Shown here piece by piece: positions 33,427-41,992 of a stretch of 64,000 bases of DNA (the first letter of the stretch is position 1; each line of letters starts with the position of its first letter). The DNA comes from JABWBP01 sp964522165. GTDB lineage: Bacteria; Calditrichota; Calditrichia; RBG-13-44-9; J075. The position numbers were made by a program, and so were the translations under genes. The notes under the pieces are model-generated. The model was given only the letters and a program-made list of their open reading frames with translations. It searched no databases and was not told where the DNA came from. The DNA is taken from assembly GCA_964522165.1 (NCBI GenBank), contig CAZFVV010000007.1, positions 13,506 to 77,505 on the forward strand, read 5' to 3'.

Positions 33427-34596
33427 ATGGCCATGAATCCTAAAAAAATTTTAGTACCCATTTTTATGCTTATCATAATTCTGGCGGGATTATCAACCTC
33501 GCTCCACGCGCAGAAAAAATGGCATGAATATTATAAAGCGGGGATGGAGGCGCAGACTCGGGGGGACTGGCAGGCCGCGGTAGAAAACTTCCAGTCAGCC
33601 ATCCGCCTGAAGGACCAGGAAACCTCCAAGGTCCGCGCCTACGGCACCATCTTTATCGAATATTATCCCCACCGGGAGTTGGGAATTTCCTACTACCATC
33701 TCGGTGATATGGCGAAGGCGCAGCAGGAATTGGGATATTCGGTCTCCAAAAGCTCCTCCCTGCGAGCAAAGGATTATTTGAAGAGAATTGCCGAAGGCCA
33801 ACCGCCATCTACGGATACGGCAACTCCCGCGGTTACCACAACTCTCGCTCCTGCCACGGGTAGTACCAAACCCGCTACTCCCCCGGCGGTGGAGCCGGCT
33901 TCCAGCAGTCTGGTAGGAGAGCGATTGAGCATGGCGGTACTTCCTTTTTCCAGCAAAGGCATCGGGCAGGAATTGGGCGAGATCGACCTGTTCGATAAAC
34001 TGATCACCTCCTTTGTGAATACCAAGCGATTTAAAGTGTTCGAGCGGGCGCAGTTGCAAAAAATCTTAGAAGAGCAGCAATTAGGCGCTTCCGGGGTGAT
34101 TGACATTTCCACCGCCGCCCAGTTCGGAAAAGGCATCGGGGTGGACGCGGTGGTGGTAGGCAGCATTACCCAGGCCGGCAACTCGGTGAGCGTGGACGCG
34201 CGTTTGATCGACACCGAAACCACCGCGATCATTACCGCAAAAGACGCCTTCAGCAACAGCGTGAACCTGCAAAGCCTCTCCAACATGATCAACGAGATGG
34301 CCAATAAAATCAAAGACGACCTGCCGCTGGTGCAGGGGTACGTGGTGCAGGTAGAGGGTTCCCGGGTCACCCTGGACATCGGCTACAACCAGGGGGTGCG
34401 GAGAGGGATCAAGTGCCACGTGTTCCGGGAGGGCGCTCCTTTAGTGCACCCGGTTACCGGGGAGGTGATTTCCCGCAGCATTCAGGAAATTTGCGAAGTG
34501 CAAGTCAACGAAGTATTCGACGCCTATTCGGTAGCCACCATCACCAAACCGAAAAACGGCGACCCGATGTCGCGCGACCGGATTATTACCAAGTAG
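33427..34596 (+). CDS. CsgG-like exported protein with N-terminal TPR-like region
   Basis: The 389-residue protein has a leader (to about residue 29), a TPR-like helical segment (YYKAGMEAQTRGDWQAAVENFQSAI), a Thr/Pro/Ala-rich linker at about 118-160, and a CsgG-family core (RLSMAVLPFSSKG ... VNTKRFKVFERAQLQKILEEQQ). After the core, a small beta domain (VEGSRVTLDIGYNQGVRRGI) resembles the FlgT C-terminal fold. CsgG relatives assemble as periplasmic or outer-membrane oligomers or activate penicillin-binding proteins (LpoB). It has no lipobox, so it is probably soluble or loosely bound. The downstream gene encodes an outer-membrane barrel, 121 bp away. Confidence 0.85.
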   Translation: MAMNPKKILVPIFMLIIILAGLSTSLHAQKKWHEYYKAGMEAQTRGDWQAAVENFQSAIRLKDQETSKVRAYGTIFIEYYPHRELGISYYHLGDMAKAQQELGYSVSKSSSLRAKDYLKRIAEGQPPSTDTATPAVTTTLAPATGSTKPATPPAVEPASSSLVGERLSMAVLPFSSKGIGQELGEIDLFDKLITSFVNTKRFKVFERAQLQKILEEQQLGASGVIDISTAAQFGKGIGVDAVVVGSITQAGNSVSVDARLIDTETTAIITAKDAFSNSVNLQSLSNMINEMANKIKDDLPLVQGYVVQVEGSRVTLDIGYNQGVRRGIKCHVFREGAPLVHPVTGEVISRSIQEICEVQVNEVFDAYSVATITKPKNGDPMSRDRIITK

Positions 34597-34717
34597 ATTA
34601 TTTATCCGACGTGAAGAGAAACTTCTGCTCCATGTGATTTAGAAACGGAACATTCATCGTGAGATAGCTCTTTCGCCTAATCCTCTTCAATCTCAACCCA
34701 ATTCAGGAGAAATTTTT

Positions 34718-35449
34718 ATGAAAACAAGTGTACGGTTGTTATTTCTGGCGCTGGTTATGTTGGTAGGAACCAGCCAGCTTTTTGCCCAGGCGCGGCGCGG
34801 ACAGTTTGAGATTTATGCCGGGGCCAATATCCCCCTGGGACCTGAGGGATTTAAAGATTATTACAAAATGGGTTTCAGCCTCAATGGCCAATATGTGTTT
34901 TTCCCTTCAGTACGGGTGGGCATTCCCATTTTTGCAGGCTATGAATTCTTTTCGGTTAATTCTGACGCCATCAATGATGACTTCGAGTCACTGTTACGCT
35001 CTGAGTTGCAAGGAAGCGGATTGGAATTGGTAAGCTCCGATCTGGACGTCAGCGGAAGCGCCAGCATTATACGATTCGGCGCCGGGGTGCGGCCTTACCT
35101 GACCGCGCCGGAAGCCTCAACCCAGTTCTTCCTGTTTGGAAACGCCACTTTCAACATTCTGAAATCCAAAACTGAGTTGAATGGCGGCAGCGTTACCGTT
35201 ACCGATGGGGTTAACACGGAGACCTTAGAGTTAGAAGGAGGCTCCAGCGAAGGTGATGAGAGTAAAATTGGCCTGGCGATTGGCGGGGGCATCGAAATAC
35301 CCGCGGGCGAGAAAATCAACCTGATTTTCCAGGGATTGGCCAATTTTATTTTCACGTCTTCGGAAGAGATCGACCTGGGTGACGGAACCACGGAAAAAGT
35401 GGGCGGAACAACCAGTTTTGTAGGGATTACCGCGGGGATAATCTTCTAA
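34718..35449 (+). CDS. Outer-membrane beta-barrel protein
   Basis: The 243-residue protein has a signal peptide ending at LFAQA, followed by alternating amphipathic strands (GQFEIYAGANIPLGP, SIIRFGAGVRPYL, KIGLAIGGGIEIPAG, GTTSFVGITAGIIF) and a terminal Phe, as in eight-stranded OmpA-like or OmpW-like barrels of the FCB group. AGGAG lies just before the ATG. It is followed by a strong terminator. The long loop with GGSSEGDESK between strands is acidic. No ligand or function can be assigned. Confidence 0.85.
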   Translation: MKTSVRLLFLALVMLVGTSQLFAQARRGQFEIYAGANIPLGPEGFKDYYKMGFSLNGQYVFFPSVRVGIPIFAGYEFFSVNSDAINDDFESLLRSELQGSGLELVSSDLDVSGSASIIRFGAGVRPYLTAPEASTQFFLFGNATFNILKSKTELNGGSVTVTDGVNTETLELEGGSSEGDESKIGLAIGGGIEIPAGEKINLIFQGLANFIFTSSEEIDLGDGTTEKVGGTTSFVGITAGIIF

Positions 35450-35482
35450 TCCTGTGAATCTTTTTTTTACCTTAAACATTAG

Positions 35483-35523
35483 AGGCCGGTCAGAAAAGGA
35501 ATTCTCTTAACCGGCCTTTTTTA
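35483..35523 (+). terminator. Intrinsic terminator after the barrel gene
   Basis: AGGCCGGT (35483-35490) and ACCGGCCT (35510-35517) form an 8-bp GC-rich stem, followed by TTTTTT. It separates the barrel gene from the convergent phosphatase. Confidence 0.88.
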
Positions 35524-37665
35524 TTCTACATACACCACCAGCAGCGTCACGTCATCCTGGAATTCCTCTCCCCCCACAAATTTCTTGATTTCTTCCAGAA
35601 TCAAAAATTTCATTTCCCGGGGGGATTTCCCATAATTCTCCCGCAGCAACCCCGCCAGCCGCTCCTCCCCAAATTCCTCCCCGGCGGAGTCTTTGACTTC
35701 CGTAACCCCGTCGGTGTAAAAACACAGGTAGTCGCCAGAATTTACCGAAACGGCAGTTTGCACGTACTGCCGGTTGGCGACAAACCCCAGTACAATCCCC
35801 CCTTTATCCAGGTATTCCGCGGATCCGTCTTTGCGAAGCAGGATGGGTGGATTGTGCCCGGCATTGCAATAGACAAAGCTTTTTTTGGCGCAATCAAATA
35901 TCCCGAAGCAAAAAGTGACGTAATAGGCCGGGGTAGTTACATCCGTGAGCAGGTTATTCAACAGCGCCACCACCGTGGCCACCGGGTGGATTTCGTTGAA
36001 CAGGCTTTTGAAGCCGGCATAAGCCAGCGCCATCAGGAGCGCTCCCGAGGCGCCCTTGCCGGATCCGTCCCCGATGGCAATTCCCTGGCGGCATTCGTCG
36101 ATTTTGAAAGCGTCGTATAAATCCCCGCCTACGATCCGGCTGGGAATATTCAGCACTTCGATGTTAAGCCCTTTGATGGTCGGAAAACGGCGGGGGAGTA
36201 AGGCCTGCTGTACTTTAGAGGCCACCACCAATTCGCTTTCCAGCTCTTTTTTCTTCAGCGAATCTTCGTAGAGCTGGGCGTTGCGGATGGCGATAGACGC
36301 CAGGCCGGAAAAAATCGTCAGCAGTTCCAAGTCTGCGGATTTGAAGTAGTTCAACTTATCACTTTCCAGCACCAGCGCCCCGATGGCATGGTCCCGGCTG
36401 ATGATCGGCACGGTGATCTGCGAATGGGTTTGGGAACGCGCCGGGTAATAATGCGGACTTTTGGAAACATCCGGGATAATGGAGCCTCGTTTGGTACGAA
36501 TCACCCACCCGCTGATTCCCTCGGTAATTTTCAGGGAGAGGGTTTTTCGGGAGCGATGGTGATATCCCCGGGCGATCAGCTCCTGCATGGTTTGGGTGTT
36601 CTGATCCACTAATACGATGGCCGCGGCATCATAGCTGACCAGGTGAGAGAGGTTCTCGATGATGCTTTCCAGCACGCCCTTGAGGCTGAGGGTAGCGGAA
36701 ATGTTCTTGACGATCTCCAGCAGCAGATCGCTCTCCAGGGACTTGCGTTTGATCTCGCTGTGAATACGGGCATTTTCCAAAACATCCGCGGTTTTCAGAA
36801 AAAGCTCCAGTAAAAATTCCTTTACTTCCGGCATATTCAGGTAGTGCTTCAGCACGTGATGGAAGAGGATAAATCCTACCACGCTTTTTGCGCCCCGCAG
36901 GGGCAGGAAGTAGGCGAACTTTTTGGACTGCATGTGGCTATGGATCAACCCCCGGCAGGAAGGATAATCCTGCCAGATTTTTTCCAGGGAATAGAACCGG
37001 ATCGGGGCGGCAAAGGGGGAGTTAGAGGAGTTCCCCGGCAGGAATTCGATTTCCCTTCTGAGCGCGGGGTCGGGATGAGAATGGTTCAAGTATTCAAAAG
37101 AGCTGCCGGAGTACAGATAAACCACGTACTGGTCGGGAGTAAAAGTGGTATTCAAAAACCGGGTGAATTTCTCTAACAGAACATCGTATTCGATGATCGA
37201 ATCCATTTCCCGGTTGAAGGAGTGGGCGGCTTTTTTGAGCCGGTAAAGCGTATGGTAAAAGCTTCTGTCGATGACTTTTTGGATGAGTTCCGTGAGTTTG
37301 CCGCGGTTGGTAATGACAATAGCCATGGTTAGCAAAAAAGCGAGGGAGGCAGCCCATCTTTCCAGGGCCAGGGCTAACAATTCCCGGAAAACCCAATAGA
37401 TGGCAAAATAGATGAAGAGCTTGAATATAAATAAAAGCAGTTTATTCGGTTTCAGTAGTGAATACAATGCCAAATACCCCGGGTCGAAAAATGAGCCGGA
37501 ATATAGAACATCGCCGGAATGGAACGCAAGTGCTTCAAAACATATTATACTGTGGGGGATGGCGGATACCGGATGCCGGTAAAATTTTCCCCTGTACCAA
37601 TTTACATTTCCCTTGAATAGCGCAGGCTTCTTCCCTAAGTTCTCGCTTCTTTGAGAGTGATGCAA
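35521..37665 (-). CDS. RsbU-type PP2C phosphatase with membrane helices and GAF domain
   Basis: The product has two membrane helices near residues 75-120 (LLLFIFKLFIYFAIYWVF, SLAFLLTMAIVI), a GAF-like region at about 165-310, a second GAF domain at about 325-470 (LLLEIVKNISATLSLKGVLE) and a C-terminal SpoIIE/PP2C phosphatase (SKVQQALLPRRFP, GGDLYDAF, IAIGDGSGKGASGALLMA, CFYTDGVTEVKD, DDVTLLVV). Such proteins dephosphorylate anti-anti-sigma factors to start a general stress or partner-switch response. The farthest-upstream start is 2 bp from the divergent smpB start, so the true start is probably a non-ATG codon near the first helix; no anti-sigma partner is adjacent. Confidence 0.9.
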   Translation of the reverse strand: MHHSQRSENLGKKPALFKGNVNWYRGKFYRHPVSAIPHSIICFEALAFHSGDVLYSGSFFDPGYLALYSLLKPNKLLLFIFKLFIYFAIYWVFRELLALALERWAASLAFLLTMAIVITNRGKLTELIQKVIDRSFYHTLYRLKKAAHSFNREMDSIIEYDVLLEKFTRFLNTTFTPDQYVVYLYSGSSFEYLNHSHPDPALRREIEFLPGNSSNSPFAAPIRFYSLEKIWQDYPSCRGLIHSHMQSKKFAYFLPLRGAKSVVGFILFHHVLKHYLNMPEVKEFLLELFLKTADVLENARIHSEIKRKSLESDLLLEIVKNISATLSLKGVLESIIENLSHLVSYDAAAIVLVDQNTQTMQELIARGYHHRSRKTLSLKITEGISGWVIRTKRGSIIPDVSKSPHYYPARSQTHSQITVPIISRDHAIGALVLESDKLNYFKSADLELLTIFSGLASIAIRNAQLYEDSLKKKELESELVVASKVQQALLPRRFPTIKGLNIEVLNIPSRIVGGDLYDAFKIDECRQGIAIGDGSGKGASGALLMALAYAGFKSLFNEIHPVATVVALLNNLLTDVTTPAYYVTFCFGIFDCAKKSFVYCNAGHNPPILLRKDGSAEYLDKGGIVLGFVANRQYVQTAVSVNSGDYLCFYTDGVTEVKDSAGEEFGEERLAGLLRENYGKSPREMKFLILEEIKKFVGGEEFQDDVTLLVVYVE

Positions 37666-37667
37666 GA

Positions 37668-38132
37668 ATGAGCGAAAATATCAAAATTATTACTTCGAAT
37701 AAAAAGGCCTTTCACGACTACCACATCAGCGAGACCGTGGAAGCCGGAATGGTTTTGACCGGCACGGAGGTGAAGTCCCTGCGGGCGGGGCGCTGTAATT
37801 TGAAGGACAGCTACGCAAAGGTGATCAATGACGAATTGTGGTTGATCGGGATGCACATCAGCGCTTACGAAAACGAAGGCTATGTTACCCACGACCCGGA
37901 GGCGCGGCGGAAATTGCTGCTGCACCGCTCCGAGATTATGCGCCTGCACCGCAAAGTGATGGAAAAAGGAATCACCCTGATCCCCCTGAAAGTGTATTTC
38001 AAAAACGGCTGGGCTAAAGTGGAGCTGGGCCTGGCCAGCGGCAAGCGCCAGTATGATAAACGCCAGGACATCGCCCAGCGCGACCAGCAGCGGGAGATGA
38101 AGCGGCTGCAGAAAAAATACAAAGTCAAGTAG
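37668..38132 (+). CDS. smpB: SsrA-binding protein SmpB
   Basis: The 154-residue protein matches SmpB along its whole length: NKKAFHDYHISETVEAGMVLTGTEVKSLRAG, then NLKDSYAKV, HDPEARRKLLLHRSEI and the basic tail KRQYDKRQDIAQRDQQREMK. It binds tmRNA and brings it to stalled ribosomes for trans-translation. tmRNA itself is not in this window. A 45-bp direct repeat begins 14 bp after the stop. Confidence 0.97.
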   Translation: MSENIKIITSNKKAFHDYHISETVEAGMVLTGTEVKSLRAGRCNLKDSYAKVINDELWLIGMHISAYENEGYVTHDPEARRKLLLHRSEIMRLHRKVMEKGITLIPLKVYFKNGWAKVELGLASGKRQYDKRQDIAQRDQQREMKRLQKKYKVK

Positions 38133-38145
38133 AATTGATGAGTAG

Positions 38146-38190
38146 TGCATCGTGGCGGAAGTTTTTCGTCGTATGTCATGTTTCGATTCC
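38146..38190. repeat. 45-bp direct repeat, copy A
   Basis: TGCATCGTGGCGGAAGTTTT ... TGTTTCGATTCC matches 38783-38827 at 39 of 45 positions. The two copies bracket the small membrane-protein gene. Confidence 0.88.
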
Positions 38191-38377
38191 GCTCAGCTTT
38201 TATACCGATTCTTGACTAAAACGCGGGTTGAGCGTTAACTTGCGGGTGACGATTCTGAGAATAAGTTATTTGAGATAGATTAAAACCAGCTTCCGGTGGA
38301 AAAGTTAGCGCTCTTGTGCTTTGAGTTAACTGTGGGGGTTGGGGGAGGAGATGGTTTATAATGTCAGGAGATGAGAT

Positions 38378-38782
38378 ATGTTCATAACCTTACTTATTGT
38401 AACTTTCCTGATAGCTGCAGCCACGTCAGCAGTCGTAGCCTTCCTGTTCTCGCGCCCCATAAATAAGATCCTTAGTCGCCTCGTATCCGATGAACTCGCA
38501 CCAATGTGGCGACGATATGTTGTTTTTGCGATTTACGTGGTTGGTATATCGGGTGGAGTCCGTGTCTGGGATGTAGAGAGATATATTACTCCGGATAGGG
38601 AAGGACAGATACTTGTGCTAAACTCTGATCGATGGGTCATTGAGATCTACAAAACGGTTATAAGCGCTCTTCAAAGTGCTGCATGGATGTTACTTGTATT
38701 TTTTCTCTTTGCACTTTTAGCTTACGTTATTGTTCGGGGCTTCGAGTGGAAGCGGACGATCAGTGGCCCTGAGAAAGGCTAA
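38378..38782 (+). CDS. Small three-helix membrane protein, function unknown
   Basis: The 134-residue protein has membrane segments at about 1-24 (MFITLLIVTFLIAAATSAVV), 46-64 (RRYVVFAIYVVGISGGVRVW) and 98-120 (AAWMLLVFFLFALLAYVIVR), with a soluble loop carrying RYITPDREG between helices two and three. AGGAG lies 7 bases before the ATG. No family was recognised. Base use appears lower in G+C than its neighbours, and the gene sits between two copies of a 45-bp direct repeat, which suggests arrival with, or insertion between, repeats (inference). Confidence 0.72.
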   Translation: MFITLLIVTFLIAAATSAVVAFLFSRPINKILSRLVSDELAPMWRRYVVFAIYVVGISGGVRVWDVERYITPDREGQILVLNSDRWVIEIYKTVISALQSAAWMLLVFFLFALLAYVIVRGFEWKRTISGPEKG

Positions 38783-38934
38783 TGCATCGTGACGGAAGTC
38801 TTTCTTCGCATGTTATGTTTCGACTCCCCTTCGACAAGCTCAGGGCAGGCTGTTCAGCATGACAGCATGAAGTTACCCTGAGCGAAGTCGAAGGGTGAAC
38901 GAAGCAAATGGCGAATAACTTCCGCCGCAATGCA
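38783..38934. repeat. Nested palindromic element including direct repeat copy B
   Basis: Outer arms: TGCATCGTGACGGAAGTC at 38783 and GCGAATAACTTCCGCCGC to 38934 (imperfect reverse complement). Inner arms: CCCTTCGACAAGCTCAGGG and CCCTGAGCGAAGTCGAAGGG (38826-38845, 38876-38895), a sequence pair seen in many unrelated genomes (recollection). It starts directly after a stop codon. Confidence 0.85.
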
Positions 38935-39012
38935 GTAGGTAGTTGGCCGGGGCATCTTTTCACTCACTAATCACCACTTGCCACTCACCAAAACACCAAT
39001 AAAGAACCGGCG

Positions 39013-40284
39013 ATGAACTTATTCGAAGAACTCCAATGGCGGGGCGTCATTTACGACGCCACCGAAGGCATCCAGGAAGTGATTGCCCGGGAAAAACTGA
39101 CCGGCTACATCGGCTTCGATCCCAGCGCCTCCAGCCTGCACGTGGGCAGCCTGCTGCAAATCATGAACCTGACGCGCTTGCAGCGCTACGGGCACTCTCC
39201 CATTGCGGTGGTCGGCGGGGGCACCGGGTTGATCGGCGATCCCAGCGGTAAAACCAAAGAGCGCCAGTTGTTGACCAAAGAGCAGGTAGAGGAAAACTTG
39301 TCCGGAATCCGCGAACAACTCTCCCGCTTCCTGGATTTTGAGACCAAAACCAATCCCGCCCGGGTCGTCAACAATTATGATTGGCTGGGCAGCATCAGCT
39401 ATATCAACTTTTTGCGCGACGTGGGGAAATATTTTACCGTGAACGCCATGCTGGCCAAAGAATCGGTGAAGCGGCGGATCGAATCCGAAGACGGGATTAC
39501 TTTTACCGAATTCAGCTACATGCTCTTGCAGGCATACGATTTCCTGGTACTCTACGACCGTTTCAATTGCACCCTGCAAATGGGCGGCAGCGACCAGTGG
39601 GGAAATATCGTCGCCGGGGCGGATTTGATCCGCCGGCTGCGCTCCGCAAAAGCGTATGGCATCGTTTCCCCGCTGGTAACCAGCTCCACGGGGGTCAAAT
39701 TCGGCAAAACCGAGGCCGGCGCGGTGTGGCTCGATCCGCAATGGACTTCTCCCTACCGTTTTTACCAGTACTGGCTCAACACCGAGGACGCGGACGCGAT
39801 CCAGTACCTGAAATATTTTACCTGGCTGGACGAAGCGGAGATCGCCGCCCTGGAGAGCGAGCTCAAGGAAAAACCGGAAAAGCGGGAAGCCCAGCGAACC
39901 CTGGCGCGGGAAATCACCCGGATGGCCCACGGCGAGACCGCGCTGCAAAACGCCGAGAGAGCCTCGCAGGTGCTCTTCGGCGGGGAAATGGAGGGGCTGC
40001 GGGCCGCGGAAGTGCAAGACATCTTCCAGGACGTGCCCTCCAGCGAGGTGGAAAAATCCCGCTTGCAAGGCGAGGGGCTGCCGATGGTGGAATTGCTGGC
40101 GCTTAGCGGTTTGCTGCCCTCCAAAGGGGAGGCGCGCCGGATGATCCAGCAGGGCGGCGTTTACCTGAACAACCGCCCGGTGGCCGAGGCGCAAAAAACG
40201 GTCTCGTTAGCGGACAGCATCGACGGGCAGTTTTTGGTGCTGCGCAAGGGGCGGAAGAATTATCACCTGGTGAAAATCGTGTGA
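39013..40284 (+). CDS. tyrS: Tyrosyl-tRNA synthetase
   Basis: The 423-residue class I synthetase has the HIGH-equivalent HVGSLLQIMN, the tyrosine pocket (LLQAYDFLVLYDRFNCTLQMGGSDQWGNI), and the KMSKS-equivalent KFGKTEAGAVW characteristic of the bacterial TyrS (not TyrZ) type. A C-terminal S4 RNA-binding domain follows (SKGEARRMIQQGGVYLNNRP). It charges tRNA-Tyr. No T-box or other leader was seen. It stands alone between two repeat-rich spacers. Confidence 0.97.
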   Translation: MNLFEELQWRGVIYDATEGIQEVIAREKLTGYIGFDPSASSLHVGSLLQIMNLTRLQRYGHSPIAVVGGGTGLIGDPSGKTKERQLLTKEQVEENLSGIREQLSRFLDFETKTNPARVVNNYDWLGSISYINFLRDVGKYFTVNAMLAKESVKRRIESEDGITFTEFSYMLLQAYDFLVLYDRFNCTLQMGGSDQWGNIVAGADLIRRLRSAKAYGIVSPLVTSSTGVKFGKTEAGAVWLDPQWTSPYRFYQYWLNTEDADAIQYLKYFTWLDEAEIAALESELKEKPEKREAQRTLAREITRMAHGETALQNAERASQVLFGGEMEGLRAAEVQDIFQDVPSSEVEKSRLQGEGLPMVELLALSGLLPSKGEARRMIQQGGVYLNNRPVAEAQKTVSLADSIDGQFLVLRKGRKNYHLVKIV

Positions 40285-40306
40285 ACTGAAAATTCATTCA
40301 CCCTGA

Positions 40307-40482
40307 GCTCGACTTTATCCATTTTCGAGAGAAGGGAAATTGTTGCTATATAAGCCCTTAATTTACAACGTTAATTTTTTCAACCTCATTGTTCGTATAC
40401 GATGTTTAAAAAGTCAAACACGAAAAAATCAACTTATTGCTTTACATACATGGCCATTTTTAAAAAATGGATAAAGTCGAGC
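40307..40482. repeat. Inverted-repeat element with 19-bp perfect ends
   Basis: GCTCGACTTTATCCATTTT (40307-40325) is exactly repeated in reverse complement at 40464-40482. The 138-bp interior is AT-rich and non-coding. It abuts the next element with only two bases between. Confidence 0.85.
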
Positions 40483-40484
40483 TG

Positions 40485-40687
40485 AGAGCGTGTTTGAAAA
40501 ATCTCTTGCAGCCGTTTACTGCCAAAAGATAGAACACGGATGACGCGGATGACGCGGATGACACGGATATTCGCAGATAAATCAAAGAATATTGCTAAAA
40601 AAATCTGTGTAAATCCGCGTCATCCGTGTTATCCGTGTGCCATTGGAACGATTTTGGGGTACTGAACTGAATTTTCAAACACGCTCT
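40485..40687. mobile_element. MITE-like element with 16-bp terminal inverted repeats
   Basis: AGAGCGTGTTTGAAAA (40485-40500) and its exact reverse complement (40672-40687) bound a 203-bp element with no gene. The interior is a second inverted repeat of GGATGACGCGGATGACGCGG words and AAATCCGCGTCATCCGTG. The ends resemble those of the element at 44666-44831 (12 of 16 bases). It ends 16 bp before the moeB ATG, so it may carry that gene's promoter. Confidence 0.78.
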
Positions 40688-40703
40688 AAAAGAGAGAAAC
40701 GTC

Positions 40704-41861
40704 ATGTCTCATGATATATTGCAGTTCTCCCGCGAGGAAATGCTCCGCTACAGCCGCCATTTTATGCTGCCGGAGGTGGGAGAAGAAGGCCAGCGAAAGC
40801 TAAAAAATGCGGCGGCGCTGGTGGTGGGCGCGGGCGGGCTGGGTTCGCCCGCGGCGATGTACCTGGCCGCCGCAGGGGTGGGACGGTTGGGATTGGTGGA
40901 TTTCGACGAGGTGGATCTCAGCAATCTCCAGCGCCAGGTGCTCTATTCCACCTCCGACGTGGGGAAATCGAAATTGGAGATTGCCCGAGAGCGGCTGCGC
41001 GGGATCAATCCCGAAATCGAAATTGAAGCCCACCCCACCCGCCTCACTTCCGCCAACGCGCTCGAGATCCTCCGGGAATACGACGTGGTTGTGGACGGCA
41101 GCGATAACTTCCCCACCCGCTACCTGGTCAACGACGCCTGCGCCCTGTTAGGCAAACCGAACGTGTACGGCAGCATCTTCCGCTTCGAGGGACAGGTGAG
41201 CGTGTTCGACGCGAAGCGGGGCCCCTGCTACCGCTGCCTCTACCCGGAGCCGCCGCCCCCGGAAGCGGTTCCCAATTGCGCGGAAGGCGGGGTGTTAGGG
41301 GTGCTGCCGGGAATCATCGGCTCCCTGCAAACGCTGGAAGTGCTCAAACTGATCCTCGGAAAAGGAGACCCCCTCATCGGGCGGTTGCTGCTGTTCGAGG
41401 GCCTGAAATTCCGCTTCGACGAATTCAGGCTGTCGAAAAACCCCGTCTGCCCGCTGTGCGGAGAGCACCCGGTGATTCACGAGCTGATCGACTACGAAGC
41501 GTTTTGCGGGGTGGCCGCGCCCGCGGGAGAGCCCGGCGATGGTTCCTTCGATATCACCCCGGAAGAACTGAAAAGACGCATCGAGCTGGGCGCAGATATT
41601 TTTTTGTTGGACGTGCGGGAACCGCTGGAATACCGGTTTTGCCGGCTGGAAGGGAGCTGCCTGGTTCCCTTAAACGATCTGCCGGGGCGCATCAAGGAAC
41701 TCGATCCCTCCCGCGAGACCGTGGTCTATTGCCATCACGGGATTCGCAGCGCCTGGGCGGTGGAATTTTTGCGGCAGGCCGGTTTCGAAAAGGTTAAAAA
41801 CCTGGCCGGGGGCATCGAAGCCTGGGCGCAGCAGGTTGACCGGGATATGCCGCGGTATTGA
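40704..41861 (+). CDS. moeB: MoeB/ThiF-type adenylyltransferase with C-terminal rhodanese domain
   Basis: The 385-residue protein begins with the E1-like region: RYSRHFMLPEVGEEGQRKLK, the ATP-binding GAGGLGSPAAMYL, SNLQRQVLY and DGSDNFPTRYLVND. Paired zinc cysteines CYRC and CPLC frame the fold. The last 105 residues form a rhodanese domain with the active-site loop YCHHGIRSAW. MoeZ-type fusions adenylate the C terminus of MoaD/ThiS-like sulfur carriers and then supply sulfur via the rhodanese Cys. It could serve molybdopterin, thiamine or cysteine synthesis; no carrier gene is adjacent, so moeB is a best guess. The MOSC protein at 6.8 kb is consistent with molybdenum cofactor use. Confidence 0.9.
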   Translation: MSHDILQFSREEMLRYSRHFMLPEVGEEGQRKLKNAAALVVGAGGLGSPAAMYLAAAGVGRLGLVDFDEVDLSNLQRQVLYSTSDVGKSKLEIARERLRGINPEIEIEAHPTRLTSANALEILREYDVVVDGSDNFPTRYLVNDACALLGKPNVYGSIFRFEGQVSVFDAKRGPCYRCLYPEPPPPEAVPNCAEGGVLGVLPGIIGSLQTLEVLKLILGKGDPLIGRLLLFEGLKFRFDEFRLSKNPVCPLCGEHPVIHELIDYEAFCGVAAPAGEPGDGSFDITPEELKRRIELGADIFLLDVREPLEYRFCRLEGSCLVPLNDLPGRIKELDPSRETVVYCHHGIRSAWAVEFLRQAGFEKVKNLAGGIEAWAQQVDRDMPRY

Positions 41862-41924
41862 GGTTGGGCGGCTGGAGCGGCGAGCGGCGAATGGCGGCGG
41901 GCAGGCGAAATAGTCTAAAATCCA

Positions 41925-41990
41925 TTACCCCATTCATCCAACAATCCAATAATCCACTACTCAATTCATCCATCCCCCCCTTCCTCCCCC
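41925..41990. repeat. Single-arm word-run between convergent genes
   Basis: CATTCATCCAACAATCCAAT and CCACTACTCAATTCATCC are short-word runs lying between the convergent moeB and helicase genes. A clear second arm was not found. Confidence 0.55.
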
Positions 41991-41992
41991 CT

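Larger units (their letters stand above)
40285..40703. other. Spacer between tyrS and moeB, filled by two inverted-repeat elements
   Basis: This 419-bp stretch contains no gene. Nearly all of it is occupied by the inverted-repeat element at 40307-40482 and the MITE-like element at 40485-40687. Confidence 0.8.

Noticed and set aside
35521..37665. ATG-proximal start of the phosphatase at 37665
   Set aside because: Only 2 bp would separate it from the divergent smpB start, leaving no room for promoters; the gene is real but its start is left uncertain.
38826..38895. CCTTCGACAAGCTCAGGG palindrome as a unique novelty
   Set aside because: This sequence pair is seen across many unrelated genomes (recollection); only its nesting inside the direct-repeat element is reported.
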